This document shows, in pieces, positions 1 through 8,340 of a DNA stretch of 64,000 nt. Origin of the DNA: Streptomyces collinus (GTDB taxonomy: Bacteria; Actinomycetota; Actinomycetes; Streptomycetales; Streptomycetaceae). The stretch's first letter is position 1, and each line of letters opens with the position of its first letter. A program made the translations under genes and the position numbers. The stretch covers positions 8,308,001 to 8,372,000 of the forward strand of contig NZ_CP133771.1 in NCBI RefSeq assembly GCF_031348265.1, read 5' to 3'. A model generated the notes under the pieces. The model saw only the letters and a list, made by a program, of their open reading frames with translations, ran no database searches and was not told the origin of the DNA.

Positions 1-1542
1 GTCACCGTCCGCGACGTCGGCAAGGCCGTGGTCGCGGCGCTGCGCAGGCCCCTGCGGGCCGACCGGATCGCACTCGCCGAGCTGGAGAGCGAGCGGCTCG
101 TCGTCACCGTCCTCGACCCGCCCGAACCCGAGGCATGGCCCGAGCTGTGGCGGTCGGAGTGGCGCACCGAGTGGCCCGACGCCCCCGTGCGCGCCATGCC
201 CACCCTCGCCGCCGCGCTGCGCGAGGGCCGGGCCCGCATCTGGCCCGCCGGAAGCCCCCTGGAACGCGCCCTGGCCGAGGTCGGCCCCGGCGGCCTCGCC
301 GTCCTGCCGCTGCCCGCCGGGAACCGCATGGCCGGAGCCTGCCTGATCGGCTGGGACACCCCGCACGACTTCGGCACCGACGAACGCGCGCTGCTCACCG
401 CCTGCGCCGGTCTCGCCGGGCAGGCCCTGGTGCGGGCCCGGGCCTTCGACGCCGAGCACGAACTCGTCGGCATGCTCCAGCGCCAGCTGCTGCCGCGCAG
501 CCTGCCCCGGCTCCCGGGCGCGGTGGCCGTCGCCCGCTACCTGCCGAGCACTGCCGGACTCGAACTCGGCGGCGACTGGTACGACGTGATCCCGCTGCCC
601 GACAACCACGTCGCCCTCGTCATCGGCGACGTCCAGGGCCACAGCGCCGGTGCCGCCACCCTCATGGGCCAGATGCGCACCGCCCTGCGCGCCTACGCCG
701 TCGAGGGGCACCCGCCGGACGTGGTGGTCGCGCACGCCAACCGGCTCCTCATGGACATGGAAAGCGACCTGTTCGCGACGTGTTGCTATGTCGACGTCGA
801 TCTGGAGGAGGGCGCCGCCTGGTGCGTGCGCGCCGGGCACCTGCCGCCGGTGCTGCGCTACCCGGACGGCCGGACCGACATCGCGGAGGCGGAGGGCGGC
901 CCGCCCCTCGGGGTGGTCGCCAGGGCCGACTTCCCCATGAGCCCGTTGCGGCTTCCGCCCGGCACCGTCATCGCCCTGGCCACGGACGGGCTCGTCGAGA
1001 CACCCGACTCCGACATCGACGAAGGCATGGCGTACCTGGCCGGGCGGCTCGCCGAAGCCGCCCCCACCGACATGGGGCTCGTCGCCGACGCCCTGCTGGG
1101 CAACGCCCCGCGCAGCGACGACGTCGCCCTGCTCCTCCTGCGCTACGACGGCATGGACCTGCGCCCGCTCCGGGAGAGCTGGACGGTCTGGCGGGTTCCG
1201 CAGGCCGTCGGGCACGCCCGCCGCTTCGCCCGGCGCACCCTGCGCTCCTGGGGCGTCACCGCCGAGTACGACGCCGTCCTCCTCGTCGTCTCCGAACTCG
1301 TCACCAACGCCCTCGTCCACACCGACGGCAAGGTCCGCATGGACCTGACCCTCGTGAACGACCGGCTGCGCGTCGCCATCGCCGACGCCTCCCCCCGCTC
1401 GCCGGTCAGACCGACCAGCATCGGCTGGGAGGCCACCGGCGGCCGGGGCATCCTCCTCGTCGAGGCCCTCTCCGCGACCTGGGGGACCCTGCCGGTCAGC
1501 GGCGGCAAGCAGGTGTGGGCGGAGCTGGTGCTGGGCCGCTGA
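1..1542 (+). CDS. SpoIIE/PP2C phosphatase with HATPase domain (5' truncated)
   Basis: The reading frame is open from base 1, so the gene begins outside the window; 513 codons are present. The first ~150 residues look like the end of a GAF-type sensor domain. A PP2C/SpoIIE phosphatase domain follows, with GGDWYDV, GDVQGH and ATDGL metal-binding motifs. The last ~120 residues form a HATPase_c domain with an N-box (SELVTNALVHT) and a G-box (GGRGILLV), as in RsbW-type anti-sigma kinases. In Streptomyces such proteins control anti-anti-sigma partners by phosphorylation and dephosphorylation. No partner gene is visible. The sensed signal cannot be read from the sequence. It converges on the DJ-1 gene across a repeat block. 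Confidence 0.9.
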   Translation, partial: VTVRDVGKAVVAALRRPLRADRIALAELESERLVVTVLDPPEPEAWPELWRSEWRTEWPDAPVRAMPTLAAALREGRARIWPAGSPLERALAEVGPGGLAVLPLPAGNRMAGACLIGWDTPHDFGTDERALLTACAGLAGQALVRARAFDAEHELVGMLQRQLLPRSLPRLPGAVAVARYLPSTAGLELGGDWYDVIPLPDNHVALVIGDVQGHSAGAATLMGQMRTALRAYAVEGHPPDVVVAHANRLLMDMESDLFATCCYVDVDLEEGAAWCVRAGHLPPVLRYPDGRTDIAEAEGGPPLGVVARADFPMSPLRLPPGTVIALATDGLVETPDSDIDEGMAYLAGRLAEAAPTDMGLVADALLGNAPRSDDVALLLLRYDGMDLRPLRESWTVWRVPQAVGHARRFARRTLRSWGVTAEYDAVLLVVSELVTNALVHTDGKVRMDLTLVNDRLRVAIADASPRSPVRPTSIGWEATGGRGILLVEALSATWGTLPVSGGKQVWAELVLGR

Positions 1543-1551
1543 GCGACCTCG

Positions 1552-1800
1552 TCGGTCCGGGCCGGGGAGCCCTGCCACCGGTCTGAGCCGGGGAGCCCGG
1601 CTGCCGGTCTGAGCCGGGGAGGCCGGCTGCTGGTCCGGGCCGGGGAGGCCGGCTGCTGGTCTGAGCCGGGTAGCCCGGCTGCCGGTCTGAGCTGGAGAGG
1701 CCGGCTGCCGGTCTGAGCCGGGTAGCCCGGCTGCCGGTCCGGGCCGGGGAGCCCCGCCACCGGTCCGGGCCGGGGAGCCCCGCCACTCGTCCGGGCCGGC
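1552..1800. repeat. 26-bp tandem repeat block with hairpin potential
   Basis: Nine full imperfect copies of a 26-bp unit (consensus begins CCGGTCTGAGCCGGGGAGCC) and a partial tenth fill the space between two convergent genes. Unit starts fall at 1552, 1578, 1604, 1630, 1656, 1682, 1708, 1734 and 1760, with the partial copy at 1786. Junctions between units carry the inverted pair CCCGGCT / AGCCGGG separated by 9 nt, so a transcript would fold into a row of short stems. Copies vary mostly at a few positions (TCTGAG versus TCCGGG, GAGCC versus TAGCC). The unit is not a multiple of three, which argues against coding. A bidirectional transcription barrier is the simplest role, but this is inferred. 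Confidence 0.85.
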
Positions 1801-1812
1801 CGCGCCCCCCGC

Positions 1813-2508
1813 TCAGCCCAGCCGCTTCAGCAGTTCCTCCGCCAGCGGGGCCGACGACGCGGGGTTCTGGCCCGTGACCAGGTTGCGGTCGGTGACCACG
1901 TGCGGGGCCCACGGCTCGCCGGCCCGCACGGTCACCCCGGCCTCGGTGAGACGGTCCTGGAGCAGCCACTTCGCGCGGTCGGCGAGACCGCCTTGGACCT
2001 CCTCGGCGTTGGTGAACGCCGCGACCTCGTAACCGGCGAAGACGTTCTCGCCGTCGGCCCCCACGGCGGCCAGCAGCGCGGCCGGCCCGTGGCACACGAC
2101 ACCGAGCGGCCTGCCCGACTCCAGGGCCCGGGCGAGCAGCCGGCCGGAGTCGGCGTTCACGGCGAGGTCCTCCATCGGGCCGTGGCCGCCGGGGTAGAAG
2201 ACGGCCGCGTAGTCGTCCAGCCGGACGTCCTCCAGCCGGACCGGACGCCGCAGCTCGGCGAAGGAGTCCAGCGCCTTCGCGATCCGGTCGGCGTTCTCCT
2301 GGCCGCCGTTCACCTCGGGGGCGAGGGAGGCCCGGTCGACGGTGGGCTCGACACCGCCGGGCGTGGCCACGACGACCTCGTGGCCGGCGGCCCGGAACGC
2401 CTCGTACGGGGCGACGGCCTCCTCGGCCCAGAAGCCGGTGGGGTGCTCGGTGCCGTCGGCCAGGGTCCAGGTGTCGGCGCCGGTGACGACGAAGAGGATC
2501 TTCGACAT
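1813..2508 (-). CDS. DJ-1/PfpI family protein (Hsp31-like)
   Basis: 231 residues. The N-terminus (MSKILFVVTGADTW) and the nucleophile elbow GVVCHGPAAL are typical of the class I glutamine amidotransferase-like DJ-1/PfpI superfamily, Hsp31/YajL-like branch. Such proteins act as cytosolic stress chaperones or glyoxalases. The ATG at 2508 was chosen because a GGAGA ribosome site lies about 7 bases upstream; a longer frame reaching 2544 would place that site inside the gene. It is divergent from a LysR regulator, which probably controls it. The substrate is unknown. Confidence 0.88.
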   Translation of the reverse strand: MSKILFVVTGADTWTLADGTEHPTGFWAEEAVAPYEAFRAAGHEVVVATPGGVEPTVDRASLAPEVNGGQENADRIAKALDSFAELRRPVRLEDVRLDDYAAVFYPGGHGPMEDLAVNADSGRLLARALESGRPLGVVCHGPAALLAAVGADGENVFAGYEVAAFTNAEEVQGGLADRAKWLLQDRLTEAGVTVRAGEPWAPHVVTDRNLVTGQNPASSAPLAEELLKRLG

Positions 2509-2591
2509 GGTGCATCTCCGTGGGACGGGCCGCGGGTGGGACAACGCGGCGATGACTCGTTACGAGAACGACCGTAGGCGCCCATACCCCC

Positions 2592-2638
2592 GGTTTTCCA
2601 ATGGCACGGCCAATGCCGGACATAGGTTTTCCAATGGC
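2592..2638. promoter_or_regulatory. Direct repeats in the DJ-1/LysR divergent promoter
   Basis: Two identical 14-bp copies of GGTTTTCCAATGGC lie at 2592-2605 and 2625-2638, 33 bp apart start to start, roughly three helical turns. Between and across them is an imperfect inverted pair GGCA/TGCC (2603-2617). The arrangement, in the short gap between divergent genes, fits a LysR-type regulator binding site. Confidence 0.55.
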
Positions 2639-2661
2639 GGGGCGCAGTAGGGTCGGTTCGT

Positions 2662-3594
2662 GTGAGGCCCCACGACCCCCTCGGCGCCACCGGCGCGCCC
2701 GCGCAGCCCGACCTGAACCTGCTGCGCACCTTCCTGGCCGTCTACCGGTCCGGCTCCTTCACGGCCGCCGCGCAGTTGCTGGGCCTGTCCCAGCCGACCG
2801 TCACGACACAGATCCGCTCACTGGAGCGGCAGACCGGCCGGGAGCTGTTCGAACGGCTGCCGCGCGGCGCCGCCCCGACCGCCATCGCCGACGAACTCGC
2901 TGCCCGTGTCGCGGGGCCCCTGGACGCGCTCGCGGAGGCCACCGGTCACGGCCCCCGGGAGTCGCGCGCCGAGCCGGTCCATCTGGCGGGGCCCGCTGAG
3001 CTGCTGTCCACCCGGGCGCTGCCCGCCCTCGTCCCGCTCGTCACCGAAGGCGTACGGCTGCGCGTCACGACGGGACTGACCGAGCCCCTGCTCGACGAGC
3101 TGCGCGCCGGCCGCCACGACCTGGTGATCGCCACCACCCGGCCCCGCGGCCGCACCCTGTCCGCGGTGCCGCTGGCCGACGAGGAATTCGTCCTGGTCGC
3201 CGCGCCCGCCTGGGCCGGCCGGGTCGCGCGGCGCCCGGCCGCCGACGTGCCCGCCGCGTTGCACGACATTCCGCTGATCGCCTACGCCGAGGACCTGCCC
3301 ATCATGCGCCGCTACTGGCGGCACGTCTTCGGCCGGCGCCTGAACTGCCGCGCCGCCGTCTCGGTGCCGGATCTGAGGGCCGTCCTGGCGCTGGTCACGG
3401 CCGGTGCCGGCTTCAGCGTGCTGCCGCGCTACCTGTGCGCCGGGGCCCTGGCGTCCGGCGCCCTGGTCCTCCTCGACACCCCCGAGGACGCGCCGATCAA
3501 CACCGGCTTCCTCGTCCAGCGGCCGGGCACCTCGGACAACCCGCACGTGACCCTCGTCCGCGACCGTCTGCTGGAGGCCGGCCGTACCTGGTGA
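2662..3594 (+). CDS. LysR family transcriptional regulator
   Basis: 310 residues with a GTG start. The N-terminal winged helix-turn-helix (about residues 18-75; LNLLRTFLAVYRSGSFTAAA, then SQPTVTTQIRSLE) is classic LysR. The rest is a periplasmic-binding-like effector domain. A short proline-rich extension precedes the HTH. The gene is divergent from the DJ-1 protein, the usual LysR arrangement, so that gene is the likely target. The inducing ligand cannot be inferred; an oxidative or electrophilic signal would fit the target family. Confidence 0.92.
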   Translation: MRPHDPLGATGAPAQPDLNLLRTFLAVYRSGSFTAAAQLLGLSQPTVTTQIRSLERQTGRELFERLPRGAAPTAIADELAARVAGPLDALAEATGHGPRESRAEPVHLAGPAELLSTRALPALVPLVTEGVRLRVTTGLTEPLLDELRAGRHDLVIATTRPRGRTLSAVPLADEEFVLVAAPAWAGRVARRPAADVPAALHDIPLIAYAEDLPIMRRYWRHVFGRRLNCRAAVSVPDLRAVLALVTAGAGFSVLPRYLCAGALASGALVLLDTPEDAPINTGFLVQRPGTSDNPHVTLVRDRLLEAGRTW

Positions 3595-3668
3595 CTCCCC
3601 GCGACGACCGGGTACCCGGCACGCAGCAGGACGGAGCAACCGCCACGAGCCGAAGGAAGAGGAACGTC

Positions 3669-4088
3669 ATGGCTCAGCATGTCCGCGACATCATGACCGG
3701 CGACCCGGTCACCGTCGAGCCGCAGACCTCCGTGGCCGAGGTGGCGCGCATCATGCGCGACGAGGATCTCGGAGTCGTCCTGGTGACGGACGGCGACCAG
3801 CTGCGCGGGCTGGTCACCGACCGGGACATCGTGGTCCGGTCGGTCAGCAAGGGCGGCGACCCGGAGCGGATCACCGTGGCCGGCGCGTGCAGCGACGAGC
3901 TGGTCACCGTCAGCCCCGACGACGACCTGGTCCACGCGGTGGAGCTGATGCGCGAGCATTCCGTACGCCGCATCCCCGTCGTCGACCACGGGCACCCCGT
4001 GGGCATGGTCTCCCTGGGCGACCTGGCCATGGAACGCGCCCCGGAGTCGGCACTCGGCGACATCAGCGCCGCGCGCCCCAACGCCTGA
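3669..4088 (+). CDS. CBS domain pair protein
   Basis: 139 residues made almost wholly of two CBS motifs (about 6-60 and 72-125), forming one Bateman module that usually binds adenine nucleotides. Signature segments are VRDIMTGDPVTVEPQTSVAE, GLVTDRDIVVR and SVRRIPVVDHGHPVGMVSLGD. The ATG at 3669 follows a purine-rich site (AAGGAAGAGG). It lies just downstream of the LysR gene on the same strand but 74 bp away, so co-transcription is possible, not certain. Stand-alone CBS proteins of this kind are common in Streptomyces and have no fixed role. Confidence 0.9.
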   Translation: MAQHVRDIMTGDPVTVEPQTSVAEVARIMRDEDLGVVLVTDGDQLRGLVTDRDIVVRSVSKGGDPERITVAGACSDELVTVSPDDDLVHAVELMREHSVRRIPVVDHGHPVGMVSLGDLAMERAPESALGDISAARPNA

Positions 4089-4108
4089 CCGGCGGCGACC
4101 CGCTGGAC

Positions 4109-4138
4109 GGCCCCGCGCACCTCACCGTGCGCGGGGCC
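4109..4138 (+). terminator. Hairpin terminator after the CBS gene
   Basis: A perfect 12-bp stem (GGCCCCGCGCAC / GTGCGCGGGGCC) with a 6-nt loop sits 20 bp after the CBS stop codon. There is no T-tract, which is normal for high-GC actinobacterial terminators. Confidence 0.8.
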
Positions 4139-4269
4139 GTCGTCCGTCCAGGAACACCGGGTGGCGGCGGGGGAGTTCGACGGCGCGGCACAGGCGTCCC
4201 GGTCCGGGTTTGTTCGGTTTTTCGCTGGGGACTCGAACATCAGTGGAAGCAGAAGGAAGATGATGAGTC

Positions 4270-4452
4270 GTGGAGTCCATGGACACCAGTGAGAAGCCCG
4301 TCGTCCGTCAGCACGAGACCGGCTGGTCGAAGGCGCGCCGCCTGCGCGGAAAGGCCGCGCTGCGGACCTGCCTCCCCGCCGTCGAGGACCGGGGCACCCC
4401 GGGAGGGGTGCGCTCCGGGGCGGAGTGGAACATCGTCCGGGGTGAGGACTGA
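4270..4452 (+). CDS. Small hypothetical protein (60 aa)
   Basis: 60 codons with strong G/C third-position bias and a GTG start about 9 bases after AAGGAAGA. An in-frame ATG at 4279 is an alternative. The product is basic in the middle (SKARRLRGKAALRT) and has no membrane segment or recognised domain. It sits alone between the CBS terminator and the rml operon. It may be a genuine small cytosolic protein, but family membership is unknown and the call rests on codon use and the ribosome site. Confidence 0.45.
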   Translation: MESMDTSEKPVVRQHETGWSKARRLRGKAALRTCLPAVEDRGTPGGVRSGAEWNIVRGED

Positions 4453-4515
4453 TCGCTCTCCGCCGGACCGCGCGGCTACGCCCCGGGTAACTCCGCGCGT
4501 CGACAACTAAAAGAA

Positions 4516-4526
4516 GTGATGTTCAC
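4516..4526. promoter_or_regulatory. Small palindrome upstream of the rml operon
   Basis: GTGATGTTCAC is an 11-bp inverted repeat (GTGA-TGT-TCAC) in the ~100-bp AT-richer leader before rmlA. It could be a regulator half-site. Nothing else supports this. Confidence 0.25.
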
Positions 4527-4556
4527 ATCCGCCGGATCACGACTAAGGTGAACCGA

Positions 4557-5624
4557 ATGAAGGCTCTCGTGCTGTCCGGCGGCGCAGGAACAAGACTGAG
4601 GCCGATCACACACACGTCGGCCAAACAACTGGTGCCCGTGGCCAACAAGGCCGTGCTGTTCTACGGGTTGGAGTCGATCGCCGAGGCCGGCATCACCGAC
4701 GTGGGCATGATCGTCGGGGAGACGGCCGAGGAGATCGAGGAAGCGGTGGGTGACGGGTCGAAGTTCGGCCTCAAGGTCACCTACATCCCCCAGGAGCGGC
4801 CCCTCGGGCTGGCCCACGCGGTATTGATCGCCCGGGACTACCTCGGTGACGACGACTTCGTGATGTACCTCGGCGACAACTTCATCGTCGGCGGCATCAC
4901 CGGCCTCGTCGAGGAGTTCCGCGGCAACCGGCCCGACGCCCAGATCCTGCTCACGCGCGTGGCCGACCCGCGCGCCTTCGGCGTCGCCGAACTCGACCCG
5001 TCCGGCCAGGTGATCGGCCTGGAGGAGAAGCCCGACCAGCCCAAGAGCGATCTCGCGCTGGTCGGCGTCTACATGTTCACCCCCCTCATCCACGAGGCGG
5101 TCCGCGCCATCGAACCCTCCTGGCGCGGCGAACTGGAGATCACCCACGCCATCCAGCACCTGATCGACACCCGCGCCGACGTGCGCTCCACGGTCATCAA
5201 GGGCTACTGGAAGGACACCGGCAACGTCGGCGACATGCTCGAGGTGAACCGCACGGTCCTCGAAGCGATGGAGCGCCGCATCGACGGCGAGGTGGACGAC
5301 GCGTCGGAGACCATCGGGCGCGTCGTGCTCGAAGAGGGCGCGCGGATCGTCAACTCCCGTGTCGTGGGGCCCGTCGTCATCGGCTCCGGCACCGTCGTCA
5401 GCAACTCCTACATCGGCCCCTTCACCTCCGTCGCCGAGAACTGCCGGATCACCGACAGCGAGCTGGAGTTCTCCATCGTGCTGCGGGACTCCTCGATCCA
5501 GGGCGTCGGCCGCATCGAGGCCTCGCTGATCGGCCGGCACGTCGAGGTGACCCCCGCTCCCAGCGTCCCCAGCGCCCACCGTCTCGTCCTCGGAGATCAC
5601 AGCAAGGTGCAGATCACTTCATGA
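4557..5624 (+). CDS. rmlA: Glucose-1-phosphate thymidylyltransferase (long RmlA form)
   Basis: 355 residues. Makes dTDP-glucose from dTTP and glucose-1-phosphate, the first step of the dTDP-L-rhamnose and deoxysugar pathways. The pyrophosphorylase signature LSGGAGTRLRPIT is at residues 6-18, and a left-handed beta-helix region fills the last ~110 residues. This matches the long StrD/RmlA-like class found in actinobacteria rather than the ~290-residue Enterobacteriaceae enzyme. The ATG at 4557 is chosen over a GTG at 4548 because AAGGTG sits at the right distance. Its stop overlaps the rmlB start by 4 bp (ATGA), so the two are translationally coupled. Confidence 0.93.
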   Translation: MKALVLSGGAGTRLRPITHTSAKQLVPVANKAVLFYGLESIAEAGITDVGMIVGETAEEIEEAVGDGSKFGLKVTYIPQERPLGLAHAVLIARDYLGDDDFVMYLGDNFIVGGITGLVEEFRGNRPDAQILLTRVADPRAFGVAELDPSGQVIGLEEKPDQPKSDLALVGVYMFTPLIHEAVRAIEPSWRGELEITHAIQHLIDTRADVRSTVIKGYWKDTGNVGDMLEVNRTVLEAMERRIDGEVDDASETIGRVVLEEGARIVNSRVVGPVVIGSGTVVSNSYIGPFTSVAENCRITDSELEFSIVLRDSSIQGVGRIEASLIGRHVEVTPAPSVPSAHRLVLGDHSKVQITS

Positions 5625-6601
5625 ACCTCCTCGTCACCGGCGCCGCCGGGTTCATCGGCTCCCGCTACGTCCGGGCCCTGCTCGCCTCGGACGCGCCCGA
5701 CGCGCCGCGCATCACCGTGCTGGACAAGCTCACCTACGCCGGTACCCTCGACAACCTCGAACTGACCCACCCGCGGCTGGAGTTCGTGCAGGGCGACATC
5801 TGCGACGCCGAACTGGTCGACAAGCTGATGGCCGACGCGGACCAGGTCGTGCACTTCGCCGCCGAGTCCCACGTCGACCGCTCGATCAGCGGCGCCGCCG
5901 ACTTCGTCCGCACCAACGTCCTCGGCACCCAGACCCTGCTGGACGCCGCCCTGCGCCACGGCACGGGCCCCTTCGTGCACGTCTCCACCGACGAGGTCTA
6001 CGGCTCCATCGAGACCGGCTCCTGGCCCGAGGATCACCCGCTCCAGCCCAACTCGCCGTACTCCGCCTCCAAGGCGTCCTCCGACCTGCTCGCGCTGGCC
6101 TACCACCGCACCCACGGCCTGGACGTGCGTGTCACGCGCTGCTCCAACAACTACGGCCCGCACCAGTTCCCCGAGAAGGTCATCCCGCTGTTCGTCACCA
6201 ACCTCCTCGACGGCCACACGGTGCCGCTGTACGGCGAGGGCCGCAACATCCGCGACTGGCTGCACGTCGACGACCACTGCCAGGGCGTCGACCTCGCCCG
6301 CACGAAGGGTCGGCCCGGCGAGGTCTACAACATCGGCGGCGGCACCGAACTCACCAACAAGGAACTCACCGGCCTGCTCCTGGACGCCTGCGGGGCTGAC
6401 TGGGACCGGGTGGAGTACGTCGAGGACCGCAAGGGCCACGACCTGCGCTACTCCGTCGACTGCTCCAAGGCCCGCGAAGAACTCGGCTACCGTCCCCGTC
6501 ACGACTTCACCACCGGCCTCGCCGAGACCGTCGCCTGGTACCGCGACAACCGTGCGTGGTGGGAGCCCCTCAAGCGGCGCGTCGCCCAGGAGCGGGCATG
6601 A
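5621..6601 (+). CDS. rmlB: dTDP-glucose 4,6-dehydratase
   Basis: 326 residues, extended short-chain dehydrogenase fold. The NAD-binding motif GAAGFIGS is near residue 7, the STDEVYG segment follows, and the catalytic pair is in YSASKASSD. It converts dTDP-glucose to dTDP-4-keto-6-deoxyglucose. It overlaps rmlA at its start and rmlD at its end by 4 bp each, so rmlABD form one coupled operon. Confidence 0.95.
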   Translation: MNLLVTGAAGFIGSRYVRALLASDAPDAPRITVLDKLTYAGTLDNLELTHPRLEFVQGDICDAELVDKLMADADQVVHFAAESHVDRSISGAADFVRTNVLGTQTLLDAALRHGTGPFVHVSTDEVYGSIETGSWPEDHPLQPNSPYSASKASSDLLALAYHRTHGLDVRVTRCSNNYGPHQFPEKVIPLFVTNLLDGHTVPLYGEGRNIRDWLHVDDHCQGVDLARTKGRPGEVYNIGGGTELTNKELTGLLLDACGADWDRVEYVEDRKGHDLRYSVDCSKAREELGYRPRHDFTTGLAETVAWYRDNRAWWEPLKRRVAQERA

Positions 6602-7485
6602 AATGGCTGATCACCGGCGCGAGCGGAATGCTCGGCCGTGACGTCGTCGGGGAACTGACCAGCCGCGGCGAGACCGTCGTGGGCCTCGACCGCGCCGCCC
6701 TGGACATCACACGCCCCGAAGCCGTCGACGCCGCCGTGCGGGAGCACCGCCCCGACCTCGTCGTGAACTGCGCCGCCTACACGGCCGTCGACGACGCCGA
6801 GACCGACGAGGCCCGCGCCCTGGAGATCAACGGCGCCGGTCCACGCCTGCTGGCCCGGGCCTGCGCCGCGCACGACGCCCGCATGATCCATGTCTCCACG
6901 GACTACGTCTTCTCCGGCGAGGCCCGCACCACCCCCTACCCGGAGGATCACCCGACCGGCCCGCGCACCGCCTACGGCCGCACCAAACTGGCCGGGGAAC
7001 GGGCCGTGCTGGAGGAGCTTCCGGGGGCGAGCGCGGTGCTGCGCACGGCGTGGCTCTACGGCGTCCACGGCTCCAGCTTCGTCCGGACCATGATCGGCCT
7101 GGAAGCCCGCCGGGACACCCTCGACGTCGTCGACGACCAGCGCGGTCAGCCCACCTGGAGCGCGGACGTCGCCGAGCGGATCGCCGACCTCGGCCCCCGG
7201 CTCGGCCCCGACGCGCACGGCGTCTTCCACGCGACCGACTCCGGCGAGGCCACCTGGTACGACCTCGCCCGCGAGGTGTTCTCCCTCATCGGCGCCGACC
7301 CGGACCGGGTGCGCCCCACCAGCAGCGCGGCCTTCCCCCGGCCCGCGCCCCGCCCGGCGTACAGCGCCCTCGCCCACGGACGGTGGCAGGAGATCGGCCT
7401 GCCGCTGCCGCGCGACTGGCGCTCCGCCCTGCATGAAGCACTGCCCCGCATCCGCAAGGAAGGTCTTCCTCGTGAAACGCCATGA
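6598..7485 (+). CDS. rmlD: dTDP-4-dehydrorhamnose reductase
   Basis: 295 residues. The N-terminus MKWLITGASGMLGRDV is the Rossmann motif of RmlD. HVSTDYVFSGE and YGRTKLAGE are the family's serine/tyrosine/lysine segments. It performs the last step to dTDP-L-rhamnose with NAD(P)H. The ATG at 6598 overlaps the rmlB stop by 4 bp and matches the usual family start, so the longer upstream frame is not used. The 3' end overlaps the next gene by 14 bp. Confidence 0.94.
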   Translation: MKWLITGASGMLGRDVVGELTSRGETVVGLDRAALDITRPEAVDAAVREHRPDLVVNCAAYTAVDDAETDEARALEINGAGPRLLARACAAHDARMIHVSTDYVFSGEARTTPYPEDHPTGPRTAYGRTKLAGERAVLEELPGASAVLRTAWLYGVHGSSFVRTMIGLEARRDTLDVVDDQRGQPTWSADVAERIADLGPRLGPDAHGVFHATDSGEATWYDLAREVFSLIGADPDRVRPTSSAAFPRPAPRPAYSALAHGRWQEIGLPLPRDWRSALHEALPRIRKEGLPRETP

Positions 7486-8275
7486 GTTCCTCCGGGAACT
7501 GCACAAGGTCAGCGCCAATCGCAACTACCTGGAGATCGGCGTCAACGACGGGCGCAGCCTGACGCTGTCCCGCGTCCCCAGCATCGCGATCGACCCGGCC
7601 TTCAAGGTGGTCTCGGAGCTGAGGTGCGACGTCCACCTGGTGAAGGCCACCAGCGACGACTTCTTCGCGCGCGACAACCCGCTCCAGCACCTCAAGGGCG
7701 GCCGCCACCCGCTGCGCAACCTGCGCCGCGGCCGCAGCCCGATCGGCTACTGGCGCCGCACGACGCTGGACCTGTCGTTCATCGACGGCATGCACCTGTT
7801 CGAGTTCGCGCTGCGCGACTTCATGAACGTCGAGAAGTACTCGGACTGGGGCAGTGTGATCGTCCTCGACGACATGCTGCCGCGCAGCATCGACGAAGCG
7901 GCCCGCGACCGGCACACCAACGCCTGGACCGGCGACGTCTACAAGATCACCGAGGTGCTGGCGCGCTACCGCCCGGACCTGGTCACGGTGCAGGTGGACA
8001 CCGCCCCCACCGGCCAGCTGGTCGTCTTCGGCGCCGACCCGGACAACCGGGTCCTGCACGACAAGTACGACGAGATCATGGCCGAGTACAAGATCCCCGA
8101 CCCGCAGAAGGTCCCCGAGGCGATCCTGGAGCGGGCGGGCGCGGTCCGGCCCGAGACCCTCCTGGGAGCGGGCTTCTGGCGCCCCCTCACCCAGGCCCGT
8201 AACCGGGGGCTGCCCCGCTCCATCGGCTGGGAGCCCCTGCGCAAGGCCCTGCAGCAGGTCGGCGTCAGCCGTTGA
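7472..8275 (+). CDS. Class I SAM-dependent methyltransferase (Methyltransf_24-like)
   Basis: 267 residues. NYLEIGVNDGRSL is the SAM-binding loop, and LDLSFIDGMHLFEFALRDF with VIVLDDMLP are the conserved acidic segments of the Methyltransf_24-like group. The start is the GTG at 7472, preceded by AAGGAAGG; this gives a short overlap with rmlD. A longer frame from 7433 would lie inside rmlD. Being the fourth gene of the rml operon, it may methylate a rhamnose-containing glycan or a surface glycolipid. That is a guess from context. Confidence 0.8.
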   Translation: MKRHEFLRELHKVSANRNYLEIGVNDGRSLTLSRVPSIAIDPAFKVVSELRCDVHLVKATSDDFFARDNPLQHLKGGRHPLRNLRRGRSPIGYWRRTTLDLSFIDGMHLFEFALRDFMNVEKYSDWGSVIVLDDMLPRSIDEAARDRHTNAWTGDVYKITEVLARYRPDLVTVQVDTAPTGQLVVFGADPDNRVLHDKYDEIMAEYKIPDPQKVPEAILERAGAVRPETLLGAGFWRPLTQARNRGLPRSIGWEPLRKALQQVGVSR

Positions 8276-8280
8276 CCGAC

Positions 8281-8313
8281 GGCGCCGGCCACCGCCCGGG
8301 GGTGGCCGGCGCC
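8281..8313 (+). terminator. Hairpin after the rmlABD-methyltransferase operon
   Basis: A perfect 13-bp stem (GGCGCCGGCCACC / GGTGGCCGGCGCC) with a 7-nt loop begins 5 bp after the methyltransferase stop. No T-tract. Confidence 0.8.
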
Positions 8314-8340
8314 GACGGCCTTCCCGGCCTGGCACGACAC

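Noticed and set aside
135..1586. Long plus-strand frames overlapping the first phosphatase gene and others like it
   Set aside because: These are arginine/proline-rich shadow frames caused by high GC third positions; they lack domain motifs and lie fully inside genes with clear motifs.
1552..1800. Considered as a CRISPR array
   Set aside because: Units abut directly with no unique spacers, so it is a tandem repeat.
1496..2623. Minus-strand frame that runs through the 26-bp repeats and over the DJ-1 gene
   Set aside because: It is low-complexity repeat translation joined to a wrong-frame reading of the DJ-1 gene; the 26-bp unit is not a multiple of three.
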